Shown here piece after piece: positions 1 through 6,739 of a stretch of 20,664 nt of DNA (the first letter of the stretch is position 1; every line of letters starts with the position of its first letter). Under the pieces are notes generated by a model. It was not told where the DNA came from, ran no database searches, and worked only from the letters and a program-made list of their open reading frames with translations. The position numbers and the translations under genes were made by a program. The DNA is from CAZJAD01 sp964543855 (lineage in GTDB: Bacteria; Electryoneota; RPQS01; DYHQ01), in NCBI GenBank assembly GCA_964543855.1, contig CAZJAD010000036.1, forward strand, positions 1 through 20,664, given 5' to 3'.

Positions 1-279
1 CCGGAGGCATTGCCGGCGAGATTCGAGTTCTGTAGTCCGTTCCCCAACCCGTTCAATGCGACAACTCAAATGCGGTTCGATCTGCCGAGAGCGGCGACGG
101 TCAAGCTGCGCATCTACGATGTTCTCGGACGAGAAACCGCGACTCTGGTGAACAGCATGAAGCCGGCAGGACAGCACGCGGTCACATGGAGCGCTGCTGG
201 TTTGCCATCCGGCCTTTACTTCGCCCGATTTGAAGCGGGAAGCTACACTCAGATCCGCAAGGTTCTTCTTGTGAAGTAA
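1..279 (+). CDS. 3' end of a type IX secretion substrate (C-terminal sorting domain)
   Basis: The reading frame is open to the left edge, so only the last 92 residues are present. They form a complete T9SS type A sorting domain. The domain starts with the PFPNPFN motif, continues with a beta strand of the form TTQMRFDLP, then a VKLRIYDVLGRE strand, a G-H-x-V-x-W strand and the LPSGLYFARF motif, and ends in a basic tail (RKVLLVK). In known T9SS proteins this domain directs the protein across the outer membrane and is then usually cut off by PorU. The catalytic or binding part lies outside the window, so the cargo's function cannot be told. The stop is TAA and two hairpins follow. A PorU-like sortase and PorV-like protein lie about 8 kb downstream, which fits a working T9SS in this genome. 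Confidence 0.9.
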   Translation, partial: PEALPARFEFCSPFPNPFNATTQMRFDLPRAATVKLRIYDVLGRETATLVNSMKPAGQHAVTWSAAGLPSGLYFARFEAGSYTQIRKVLLVK

Positions 280-289
280 GCGGGCCGTC

Positions 290-307
290 GGGTCACCGCC
301 GTGACCC
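290..307 (+). other. Perfect hairpin just after the T9SS substrate gene
   Basis: GGGTCAC (290-296) pairs perfectly with GTGACCC (301-307) around the loop CGCC. No T-run follows, so by itself it is not an intrinsic terminator. It may assist the stronger terminator 30 bases downstream or protect the 3' end of the mRNA. Confidence 0.45.
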
Positions 308-338
308 AGCATCCTCCACTACTGTTGTGGCCGAAGAT

Positions 339-368
339 AGCCGCGTGAATACCACGCGGCTTTTTCTC
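339..368 (+). terminator. Rho-independent terminator of the T9SS substrate gene
   Basis: AGCCGCGTG (339-347) and CACGCGGCT (353-361) form a perfect 9-bp GC-rich stem with the 5-base loop AATAC, followed by TTTTCTC. This is a textbook intrinsic terminator about 60 bases after the stop codon, and it separates the partial gene from the tandem array. Confidence 0.85.
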
Positions 369-526
369 TCAGGAGGATTCAACAAGATTGATGACCCACA
401 ATTGGAGGCATGCAGCGACGGTTGCAGGTCAGAGGAGAAAAGAGCGCTCCAGCCGTTTGGTGCTAAGTGGTTATTAATCAAAGCAATCGGTGCGGAGGCC
501 AAGTCAGGTGGAGTGGCGGTTCTTGC
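369..526. other. Non-coding stretch upstream of the first paralogue
   Basis: Together with the hairpins before it, this belongs to a 371-base gap between genes. I see no convincing gene: short open frames here lack Shine-Dalgarno sites and recognisable protein features. It contains TAATCAAAGCAA (475-486), which resembles a stretch upstream of the third paralogue (4615-4627). The distance to the promoter differs between the two, so its meaning is doubtful. Confidence 0.5.
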
Positions 527-560
527 TTGACAAGTCAACGGTCTTTGCCGAAATTATAAT
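527..560 (+). promoter_or_regulatory. Candidate promoter of paralogue A
   Basis: A perfect TTGACA lies at 527-532 and a perfect TATAAT at 555-560, but they are 22 bases apart, too far for a standard sigma-70 pair. With the usual 17-base spacing the -10 would be GAAATT (550-555), resembling the TAAATT at the same place upstream of paralogue C. The TTGACA is also half of an inverted repeat, TTGAC-AA-GTCAA (527-538). The region is convincing as regulatory DNA, but the exact promoter elements are uncertain. Confidence 0.45.
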
Positions 561-566
561 GAGTTG

Positions 567-580
567 GAATCGGACGATTC
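567..580 (+). promoter_or_regulatory. 14-bp inverted repeat, candidate operator
   Basis: GAATCG (567-572) and CGATTC (575-580) form a perfect inverted repeat with a 2-base centre. It begins 6 bases after the TATAAT at 555-560, so it would cover the likely transcription start. That is a common place for a repressor dimer to bind. No equivalent repeat was found upstream of paralogues B or C. Confidence 0.4.
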
Positions 581-637
581 AAGATATAAAAGGTCTTGGT
601 TTGCTGAATACAATGGTTGATTCTTCCCGTAAAGAGC

Positions 638-644
638 AAGGAGG
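638..644 (+). promoter_or_regulatory. Strong Shine-Dalgarno site that fixes a GTG start
   Basis: AAGGAGG lies 6 bases before GTG 651. It supports GTG as the start of paralogue A, where the protein then aligns from its first residue with paralogues B and C, which start with ATG. Confidence 0.8.
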
Positions 645-650
645 AAAGTC

Positions 651-2408
651 GTGAAGATAGCGAAGTGGATCTACTTGGGGGTGCCAGTGCTCCTCGGGGT
701 CGGGATGCTTCTGGCGTCGCAACCCAAGGACAAGAGATCTTCGCCTCCCCGGAAAATCAAGTTCAAGTACGACAACAGTTGGAGCGGGCGTCCGTTGACA
801 TCCGGGGAGAGCACGACCGTTGCTCAGGCCATTTGCAGCATCGCGACCCCACCACCGTCCTCGATCACTTACACGAACGCGGCCGGTGGTACTATCACTG
901 TTTCTTGTTCGACGCTGGCCGCGGCCCTGAAGGCGCAGCTCGACAGTGGAGACATCCAAGCGGAAACCCTGAACACCGCTGACGGAGGTGAGTACAAGGG
1001 TGAGATCAATGTCGACCCAGACCGTGTGGCCGCAGCTGGCACGAGTGCTGCGGGAATGACATTCCTCGAAGAGTTGTTGGTCCACGAGGAGACGCACAAA
1101 GGGTCGCATCAAGATACGCAAGGAACCGACGCCAATGAAACGGAAGCCTATGGCGCTGAGTTGGCGTACAAGGACTCCAGTGGTCTGGACTCGGCATCGA
1201 GCGGCGATTACCGAGATGCCTTATCGCGACGGAAGACCCATTTATACAACTACGAATTGGCGCGCCTCATAAAACGGCTCCGTGAGTTGATAGACTGTGT
1301 AGACAAGAGATGCTTCATTGAAGACGGAGAAGGCGTCGAACCGGATATGTTCAAGTCGCACGGACTGGTTGGCGGTGATTATGAGTACGACCTCAGTCCA
1401 TTCCTTCGGGCGTCCGATATGATGATGTTCGAAGACTACTCGCCCGAGCACTGTCTGGCGCTTATCTGCGGCGGTGAGCCTGCTGTGAATCACGCGAGAA
1501 TCTTGGGCCTCGAGATTTACGACGGCCAGGTTGTGAGTGAATTTCCCCTCCTATTGGACTTCACGGTCCCACCGTACGATCCAATGTTCTTCTACTCCAT
1601 GGTCTATTGGTCGGATAATGAGCGCTACTACTTTGTGGATACCTTGAACCATCAGGTTGTGACCATGCCGGACTGGGATGGAGACCATATCCCGGACATG
1701 GAGGAACTGAGCACTTATGCCAGCGCTTTCTGGCCAGGATTCGAGCCACTGTTTGGCATGCGCAGTGTCGAACCGACCGTGCATCGCCATCACGGTTTCG
1801 GCCTGATTGTCAATCACGAGGACGCTCATTATACGGATATGATTCGTCCCTACGATGACCGGTTCTTTTTGGCGGATTGGGATGGGGATGACGTCGCTGA
1901 CGAATGTATGCCGGCGTATCGGTTTGAATTCGTCAGCTCCAGGCCACGTATCCATGTGCGTCCTTGGGCGGGTGAAGAGGTCGTAATGCTTTTCGGGTCC
2001 TGGGATCACCCCATTGAGGTTTGGGCAACCGACTCGTTGGGGTCAGATCTTTATGAGCCGCTCTGCACGGTCTGGATGGAATGGGGCGTGCACGCTGAAT
2101 GCACACTCCCCCGAGCTCTTGAGCTGGGCGAGTTCATCCTCGCAATTGATGCGGAAACAGGAGGGCGCCTCAGGCTGGCCACCAAAGTCGTTGACCCAAC
2201 GCCCCAGAACCTGACGATTCACTTCTTGCCGGGCGTTCTGCTTCTGCAGTGGGATGAAGTGCCCGGAGCCGACCACTACAACATCTACGAATCGGATGAC
2301 CCAGTGGAATTCTCACTGGAGCCGACTTACATCTCGTTCACGAACGAATTCGCAATCCCCATGGCAGACCCTGAGAGGTGGTTCTATCGCGTGACGGCGG
2401 AGCGGTAG
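651..2408 (+). CDS. Paralogue A: exported HExTH metallopeptidase-like protein of unknown family
   Basis: 585 residues from a GTG start. A hydrophobic segment at about 6-22 (YLGVPVLLGVGMLLAS) is a signal peptide or a membrane anchor; there is no lipobox cysteine. HEETH at 145-149 fits the HExxH zinc motif of metallopeptidases, and Glu163, 14 residues after the second His, is a possible third zinc ligand as in gluzincins. The middle, about 240-515, is beta-rich. It carries a conserved HCLALICGG motif and two aspartate-rich loops (DWDGDHIPD at 341, DWDGDDVAD at 409) that resemble calcium-binding loops. The last 70 residues look like an FnIII domain (LLLQWDEVPGADHYNIY). There is no T9SS sorting domain. 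The gene appears monocistronic, with its own promoter region and terminator. Peptidase activity is inferred from the motif only; the family is not recognised. Confidence 0.85.
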   Translation: MKIAKWIYLGVPVLLGVGMLLASQPKDKRSSPPRKIKFKYDNSWSGRPLTSGESTTVAQAICSIATPPPSSITYTNAAGGTITVSCSTLAAALKAQLDSGDIQAETLNTADGGEYKGEINVDPDRVAAAGTSAAGMTFLEELLVHEETHKGSHQDTQGTDANETEAYGAELAYKDSSGLDSASSGDYRDALSRRKTHLYNYELARLIKRLRELIDCVDKRCFIEDGEGVEPDMFKSHGLVGGDYEYDLSPFLRASDMMMFEDYSPEHCLALICGGEPAVNHARILGLEIYDGQVVSEFPLLLDFTVPPYDPMFFYSMVYWSDNERYYFVDTLNHQVVTMPDWDGDHIPDMEELSTYASAFWPGFEPLFGMRSVEPTVHRHHGFGLIVNHEDAHYTDMIRPYDDRFFLADWDGDDVADECMPAYRFEFVSSRPRIHVRPWAGEEVVMLFGSWDHPIEVWATDSLGSDLYEPLCTVWMEWGVHAECTLPRALELGEFILAIDAETGGRLRLATKVVDPTPQNLTIHFLPGVLLLQWDEVPGADHYNIYESDDPVEFSLEPTYISFTNEFAIPMADPERWFYRVTAER

Positions 2409-2441
2409 ATGCAGGATCGCACGGAGGGTGGTGAGAAGTTG

Positions 2442-2473
2442 ACAAGACCGAGGAGCCATCTTCTCGGTCTTGT
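2442..2473 (+). terminator. Hairpin terminator after paralogue A
   Basis: ACAAGACCGAG (2442-2452) pairs perfectly with CTCGGTCTTGT (2463-2473). Three more inner pairs, one of them G-U, close a CCAT loop, giving a 14-bp stem. The T-run after it is weak (GGTTGC), so termination may be incomplete. The stem sequence reappears in the terminator after paralogue C. Confidence 0.65.
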
Positions 2474-2524
2474 GGTTGCACAAGGCAGATAACCGTCGAG
2501 ACAGCGGCTCAGGTGTCTCTTCAT

Positions 2525-2553
2525 TTGACGAGGCCTGGGTGATTCACTATGTC
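2525..2553 (+). promoter_or_regulatory. Candidate promoter of paralogue B
   Basis: TTGACG (2525-2530), a 17-base spacer and TATGTC (2548-2553) make a weak sigma-70-like pair. It sits 117 bases before the start codon, close to the distances seen for A (124) and C (121), which supports it more than the -10 match does. Confidence 0.35.
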
Positions 2554-2641
2554 TGTAGATGCTGACAAGACAATTGTGGATACGAGACATTTTGGCTGAC
2601 AGAGGTCATGGTCTACCCGTTGTACTGCGGGAAGGAGAATC

Positions 2642-4435
2642 ATGAAGATTGTGAAGTGGTTCTATTTGGGGGTGCCAGTGCTCATCGGGGTCGGGATGCT
2701 TCTGGCGTCGCAGCCGAAGGAAAGTCGGCAAATGAGCCCGAGGAGAATCGACTTCGATGACAAAGCAGGAGGGTGCAACGGCCGCCCTTTGCTGCCGGAT
2801 GAGCGCGAAGCGGTGCAGGCAGCAATCAACAATATCGGGTCGCCCCCACCGGAATCCCTATCCGTCAAGATAAACAATCGCGATACCACGGTCGCCTGCG
2901 AGGATATTGCCGATACACTGCAAAAACAACTGGACAGACCCGGCGGTATCGAAGCTGAAGGGGGAGCGAGAGCTGGTCGAGCGCACGCCACCACCAAGAC
3001 GGATGGCAAACCATCTGCCGCAGGGGATCAGATGAATATCAGTGAAGTTGTCCTCGGGGTGGTCATGGCCAATCCCGCCAGATCACCATACCTGGAGGGG
3101 ATTCTCGTCCATGAATTCACTCATAAGGTTCAAGACAGCGCTACCCTTGCCAATGACCCGAGGAGCGAGAAAGAGGCCTGGTATGCGCAAATTACCTACT
3201 GGGATTCCATCGGCATCGACACGATCAGGCCGAGAGATCCGGCGTATGAAGAAGCCCTCAAGATGTGGCGGCAATATGATGAGCAGGAGACAAGAGAGAG
3301 TCGGCGCGTACACTACATTGGCCCCGGGCAAACGCACGAGTACTATATCAACTTCGACACGACCGGCGGAGCAGCGAGTGATACATTAGTATCCTTTGAA
3401 TTGGGCGAGCTATTCTACTACAGCTTTCCCTTCGGCCCGATGCGAGCCTCCGATGCGATGATTTTCGAGAATTACTTCCTGTTGCCCGACTCGCACTGTC
3501 TGGGTCTTGTCTGCGGAGGGGTGCCCTTCGCGCACGTCGCCCAGCTTCTTACGCTCGACATTTATCACGGCGAAGTCGTCGGTCCCCTCGGGATGCTCGA
3601 TTTTCCCGAAATGTTCTTTTACGCTATGACCCACTCCGATGAGACGGAGCTCTACTACATGCTGGATACACTGAACCAGCAAATCGTAGCGATGGCTGAT
3701 ATGAATGCCGACTCGGTTCCTGAAACGATGATCTCGGTCTATGCCAATGCGTTTGAGCCCGGATTCGAGCCACTGCTGAACATGCGAGGCGTGGATGCTG
3801 GAGAGCACCCATATCACGGGGCCGGTGTCTGCGTGAACCATTTCGATGTTCATCTCGGGGACCTTGTTTGTCCATACGATGTTCTCTTTTTCCTCCCGGA
3901 TTATGACGGCAACAACATGGCCGATGTGTGTCTCCCGATACCGAGGTATGAATTTCTTGCTTTCACTCCCATCATCCAACTGCCGCCACCCTGGCCAGGA
4001 GATTGTACGGTCATGCTTCACGCAACCTGGGAACACGATATCGAGGTGTGGACATCGGACTCGCTGGGCGAGACTCTGTTTGAGATGCTCAGTGTGACTC
4101 CGATGATGGACGGCGTCGACGCGGAATGCCTGCTCGGCCGACCTCTGATGGCGGGTGAGTTCATCGTCCCAGTCGATGCGGACATGGACGAACAGCAAGG
4201 TCCAGTCGTGAGGGTCTTTGACCCGACTCCTCACGGTCTCACGATGCAGTACCTTCCGGGCATATTCCTTCTGCGGTGGGAAGAGGTTTCGGGAGCCGAC
4301 CACTACAATATCTACGACTCGGACGACCCTGTGGAATTCTCCCTGGAGCCAACTTTCATCTCGTACACAAACGAATTTGCCCTCCCGATGATTCCCGACG
4401 AGAAGCTGTTCTTCCGCGTGACGGCAGAGCGGTAA
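2642..4435 (+). CDS. Paralogue B: exported HExTH metallopeptidase-like protein of unknown family
   Basis: 597 residues. ATG 2642 follows the site GAAGGAG (2631-2637). The N-terminal hydrophobic segment matches A almost residue for residue. The zinc-type motif is HEFTH at 157-161, followed by a conserved glutamate in SEKEAW (176-180). HCLGLVCGG lies at 285-293. The first aspartate-rich loop is degraded (DMNADSVPE, from 353) while the second is kept (DYDGNNMAD, from 420). A conserved AEC motif lies near 494 and the FnIII-like end spans about 530-597. B has an Ala/Gly/Lys-rich insertion near 104-128, just before a DQMN motif it shares with C; A lacks both. Role unknown; an exported peptidase or metal-binding surface protein is the simplest reading. 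The gene has its own terminator. Confidence 0.85.
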   Translation: MKIVKWFYLGVPVLIGVGMLLASQPKESRQMSPRRIDFDDKAGGCNGRPLLPDEREAVQAAINNIGSPPPESLSVKINNRDTTVACEDIADTLQKQLDRPGGIEAEGGARAGRAHATTKTDGKPSAAGDQMNISEVVLGVVMANPARSPYLEGILVHEFTHKVQDSATLANDPRSEKEAWYAQITYWDSIGIDTIRPRDPAYEEALKMWRQYDEQETRESRRVHYIGPGQTHEYYINFDTTGGAASDTLVSFELGELFYYSFPFGPMRASDAMIFENYFLLPDSHCLGLVCGGVPFAHVAQLLTLDIYHGEVVGPLGMLDFPEMFFYAMTHSDETELYYMLDTLNQQIVAMADMNADSVPETMISVYANAFEPGFEPLLNMRGVDAGEHPYHGAGVCVNHFDVHLGDLVCPYDVLFFLPDYDGNNMADVCLPIPRYEFLAFTPIIQLPPPWPGDCTVMLHATWEHDIEVWTSDSLGETLFEMLSVTPMMDGVDAECLLGRPLMAGEFIVPVDADMDEQQGPVVRVFDPTPHGLTMQYLPGIFLLRWEEVSGADHYNIYDSDDPVEFSLEPTFISYTNEFALPMIPDEKLFFRVTAER

Positions 4436-4470
4436 GCGCTACGCTTTTGGCTGCAGCCCGAAAGAATAAC

Positions 4471-4504
4471 AAGGCCGAGGAGAAGACTCTTCGGTCTTTT
4501 TTTC
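4471..4504 (+). terminator. Rho-independent terminator after paralogue B
   Basis: AAGGCCGA (4471-4478) pairs with TCGGTCTT (4491-4498) with one G-T wobble, around an inner GAGAAG/CTCTT region, and is followed by an uninterrupted T-run to 4503. The stem is a variant of the one after A and C. Confidence 0.8.
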
Positions 4505-4715
4505 TCCTGTTCGATGCACTACTCGATAGCTGATGTAATCGAGAGAGAGTTGCGTCACATGCAACGCAGCCCAGAACGAAGCATCATTGCATGAGAGGCA
4601 TGGAAGTGGAGCGATAATCAAAAGCAAGAGCGCAGGAGGAGAATGAGGTAGTAATGCACTGATAAAAGCGCGTTTAATGGAAGAAGAAAAACTTCTCTGT
4701 TCAGCCAATTTCTAC
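4505..4715. other. AT-rich gap upstream of paralogue C
   Basis: No gene is supported in this part of the 401-base gap. Base composition is clearly richer in A+T than the coding DNA around it. A stretch TAATCAAAAGCAA (4615-4627) preceded by AAGTGG resembles 465-486 upstream of paralogue A. No RNA gene or mobile-element end was recognised. Confidence 0.5.
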
Positions 4716-4744
4716 TTGACAAAATATGAGATGGCACATAAATT
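4716..4744 (+). promoter_or_regulatory. Probable promoter of paralogue C
   Basis: TTGACA (4716-4721), a 17-base spacer and TAAATT (4739-4744, four of six matching TATAAT) lie in AT-rich DNA 121 bases before the start codon. This is the clearest sigma-70-like pair of the three paralogues and implies a leader of roughly 85 bases. Confidence 0.55.
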
Positions 4745-4824
4745 GGAAATAGGCAAGTGAGCAAATTCGGGAAATAAAGGGTCTTATGTAACTCGTTGGA
4801 CCAAGAGATTTGTTATCTTCAAGA

Positions 4825-4831
4825 GGGGAGG
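4825..4831 (+). promoter_or_regulatory. Shine-Dalgarno site that fixes the start of paralogue C
   Basis: GGGGAGG lies 5 bases before ATG 4837. It decides for this start over an in-frame TTG at 4810, and the resulting protein aligns with A and B from residue 1. Confidence 0.8.
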
Positions 4832-4836
4832 AAATC

Positions 4837-6636
4837 ATGAAGGTAGCAAAGTGGTTTTATCTGGGGGTGCCGGTGCTCATTGGAGTCGGGATGCTTGTCG
4901 CTTCGCAGCCCGACGAAAGGAAACAAGAACCACCTCCTCGAAGAATAAAATTCATAGGACCTGATTTCAAGGGTCGTCCCTTGAGAGAATATGAATACGG
5001 GGTGGTTGAGGCAGCCATTGAAAGCATTCGAACGCCGCCGCCTGATTCAATAAGTTGGACGGACGCGGCAGGCAGCACGAAGACCGTATCGTGCTCGACT
5101 TATGCTGACCTTCTGAAGCGTCAGCTCAGAAGCGGCCGCATTCAAGCCGAGATTGGAACGACTCGGCACAGCGGCGCGAATCACCTAAGCGACGGCAAGG
5201 CAACAGACAAAGATCAAATGAATGTGGATTCCCAGTTAATCGAGTGGACTTGGAACCACCCAGACAGCATTATCTATCTGGAAGAGACGCTCATTCACGA
5301 AGGAACTCACAAATGGCAGAGTACCAGTGTCATGACCTTTGACGAGAGAGAGATTGACGCCCTTAGAGCCGAATTAGCTTACAAGGATTCCAACGGTCTG
5401 GATACCAGCGATGCCTACTATCGCTTCAAAGATACTCTACTCTTCCGGCACAAGTTTCGTCATTTCTATCCGTATTTGGTTGTACGGCTTCTGAAACTCC
5501 TAAGAGCCTTGGGTTATAACGTCTTTATCCATCATGATCCGTATGGTCTCGGCGTTGACTACTTTGCCTCTTTCAAGCCCGGCGATACGGATTGGTATGA
5601 ATTCGATTTGGGCTATTTTCTGCGCGCATCTGACATGGCTGTTTTTGAGAATCATTTCATGCTCCCACCGGGACACTGCTTAGCTCTTATGTGCGGAGGC
5701 GTACCTTCGACGGGAACCGCGCGGATTTGGGCGTTTGAAGTTCTCGGTGGCGAAATCATCGGACCACTCGTTAATTACGATTTCGGCCCATTGCAGGGAT
5801 ACCCGCCGATGTTCTTCTATAACATGACGCGAAACACGGAAACCGGATGCTATTACATGTCGGATACTTTGAATAAAGAGATCGTGCTTATGGGTGATGC
5901 TGTTTATGATGATTACATTCCCGATGAAATCATCGGCGTTTACGCAAGTGCTTTGTGGCCGGGATTTGAACCGTTGGAAACCATGCGCGGAGTTGAGGTT
6001 GCTATGCATCCGACACAGGGATTCGGGATTATCATCTACGAAGGGGACATGCGCGATTCAGATGTCTATGATCCCTATGACGACTGTTTCTTCCTCCCAG
6101 ACGCGGATGGGAATGACACCGCCGACGCCTGTATTCCGTCGAAACGATATGAGTTCGTCGTCTTTACGCCGGATGTTCAATATCCAATGCCTTGGGTGGG
6201 AGAGGATTTCGTGCAGCTTTTCGCACCGTGGGATCATTTCATCGATGTCTACTCAACGGACTCGCTGGGACAGACTTTGTACGAGCTGCTCGGGACAACA
6301 CAGATGACGGGAGGCGTGGATGCAGAATGTATGCTCAGCCGACCTCTTATGGAAGGGGAGTTTGTCCTGGCTGTTGATGCAGGTACCGGTGATCGAATAA
6401 GATGCGCCACAAAAGTCATTGATCCCGTCCCCAAAGAGTTTACAATTCATTACCTATCGGGTGTGTTGCTTCTGCAGTGGGACGAAGTGCCCGGAGTCGA
6501 CCACTACAATATCTACCAATCGGATGACCCCGTGGAATTCTCCTTGGAGCCGACTTTCATCTCGTACACAAACGAATTTGCCCTCCCGATGATGCCCAAC
6601 GAAAAGCTGTTCTTCCGCGTGACGGCGGAGAGATGA
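4837..6636 (+). CDS. Paralogue C: exported HExTH metallopeptidase-like protein of unknown family
   Basis: 599 residues, full-length homologue of A and B. It has the same N-terminal hydrophobic segment, with HEGTH at 154-158 and a conserved glutamate at 172. HCLALMCGG lies at 280-288, aspartate-rich loops at about 354 (partly degraded) and 422 (DADGNDTAD), the AEC motif at about 496, and an FnIII-like end at 533-599. It shares AELAYKDS-x-GLD and the TVSCST strand with A, but the DQMN motif and much of the C terminus with B, so its closest partner changes along the protein. The DNA is visibly more A+T-rich than A and B: the 60-base block at 5461 has 25 G/C, while sampled blocks in A (1441) and B (3481) have 40 and 41. 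Function unknown; export and metal binding are inferred. Confidence 0.85.
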   Translation: MKVAKWFYLGVPVLIGVGMLVASQPDERKQEPPPRRIKFIGPDFKGRPLREYEYGVVEAAIESIRTPPPDSISWTDAAGSTKTVSCSTYADLLKRQLRSGRIQAEIGTTRHSGANHLSDGKATDKDQMNVDSQLIEWTWNHPDSIIYLEETLIHEGTHKWQSTSVMTFDEREIDALRAELAYKDSNGLDTSDAYYRFKDTLLFRHKFRHFYPYLVVRLLKLLRALGYNVFIHHDPYGLGVDYFASFKPGDTDWYEFDLGYFLRASDMAVFENHFMLPPGHCLALMCGGVPSTGTARIWAFEVLGGEIIGPLVNYDFGPLQGYPPMFFYNMTRNTETGCYYMSDTLNKEIVLMGDAVYDDYIPDEIIGVYASALWPGFEPLETMRGVEVAMHPTQGFGIIIYEGDMRDSDVYDPYDDCFFLPDADGNDTADACIPSKRYEFVVFTPDVQYPMPWVGEDFVQLFAPWDHFIDVYSTDSLGQTLYELLGTTQMTGGVDAECMLSRPLMEGEFVLAVDAGTGDRIRCATKVIDPVPKEFTIHYLSGVLLLQWDEVPGVDHYNIYQSDDPVEFSLEPTFISYTNEFALPMMPNEKLFFRVTAER

Positions 6637-6671
6637 TCACGCCTTTTTGGCAGGCAAGGTCTGTATAAACG

Positions 6672-6709
6672 ACAAGACCGAGGCGCTTGCGCCCCGGTCT
6701 TGTTTTTCT
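6672..6709. terminator. Terminator between convergent paralogue C and SLBB gene
   Basis: ACAAGACCG (6672-6680) pairs with CGGTCTTGT (6695-6703) around an inner GGCG/CGCC stem, followed by TTTTTCTC on the plus strand. It ends paralogue C. It also lies about 30 bases beyond the stop of the minus-strand operon, so it may serve both directions, although the minus-strand T-run is weaker. Confidence 0.8.
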
Positions 6710-6739
6710 CGAAAGGCAGGCAGTCGTGAGGATTTGGAG

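Larger units (their letters stand above)
527..6710 (+). repeat. Tandem array of three paralogous promoter-gene-terminator cassettes
   Basis: Three co-oriented units of about 2.0-2.2 kb each hold a TTGAC(A/G) box, a leader with a strong Shine-Dalgarno site, one gene of 585-599 codons, and a terminator with a related stem (ACAAGACCGAG in the first, the start of it in the third, AAGGCCGA in the second). Protein homology runs along the whole length of all three genes, and the gene ends are nearly identical in DNA between some pairs. The array therefore arose by tandem duplication of a whole cassette. No transposase or insertion-sequence ends are visible around it. Confidence 0.85.

Noticed and set aside
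327..538. Short open frames on both strands between the first gene and the array
   Set aside because: They cross the terminator hairpin, have no ribosome site and no protein features.
2498..2519. Hairpin GAGACA/TGTCTC and the palindrome ACAATTGT (2570-2577) upstream of paralogue B as operators
   Set aside because: The stem is short with a 10-base loop, and the 8-base palindrome is expected by chance at this scale. Neither is matched upstream of A or C.
3410..4303. A 297-codon open frame on the minus strand across paralogue B
   Set aside because: Paralogue B is supported by full-length homology with A and C. The antisense frame is not preserved at this length in A or C and lacks a ribosome site.
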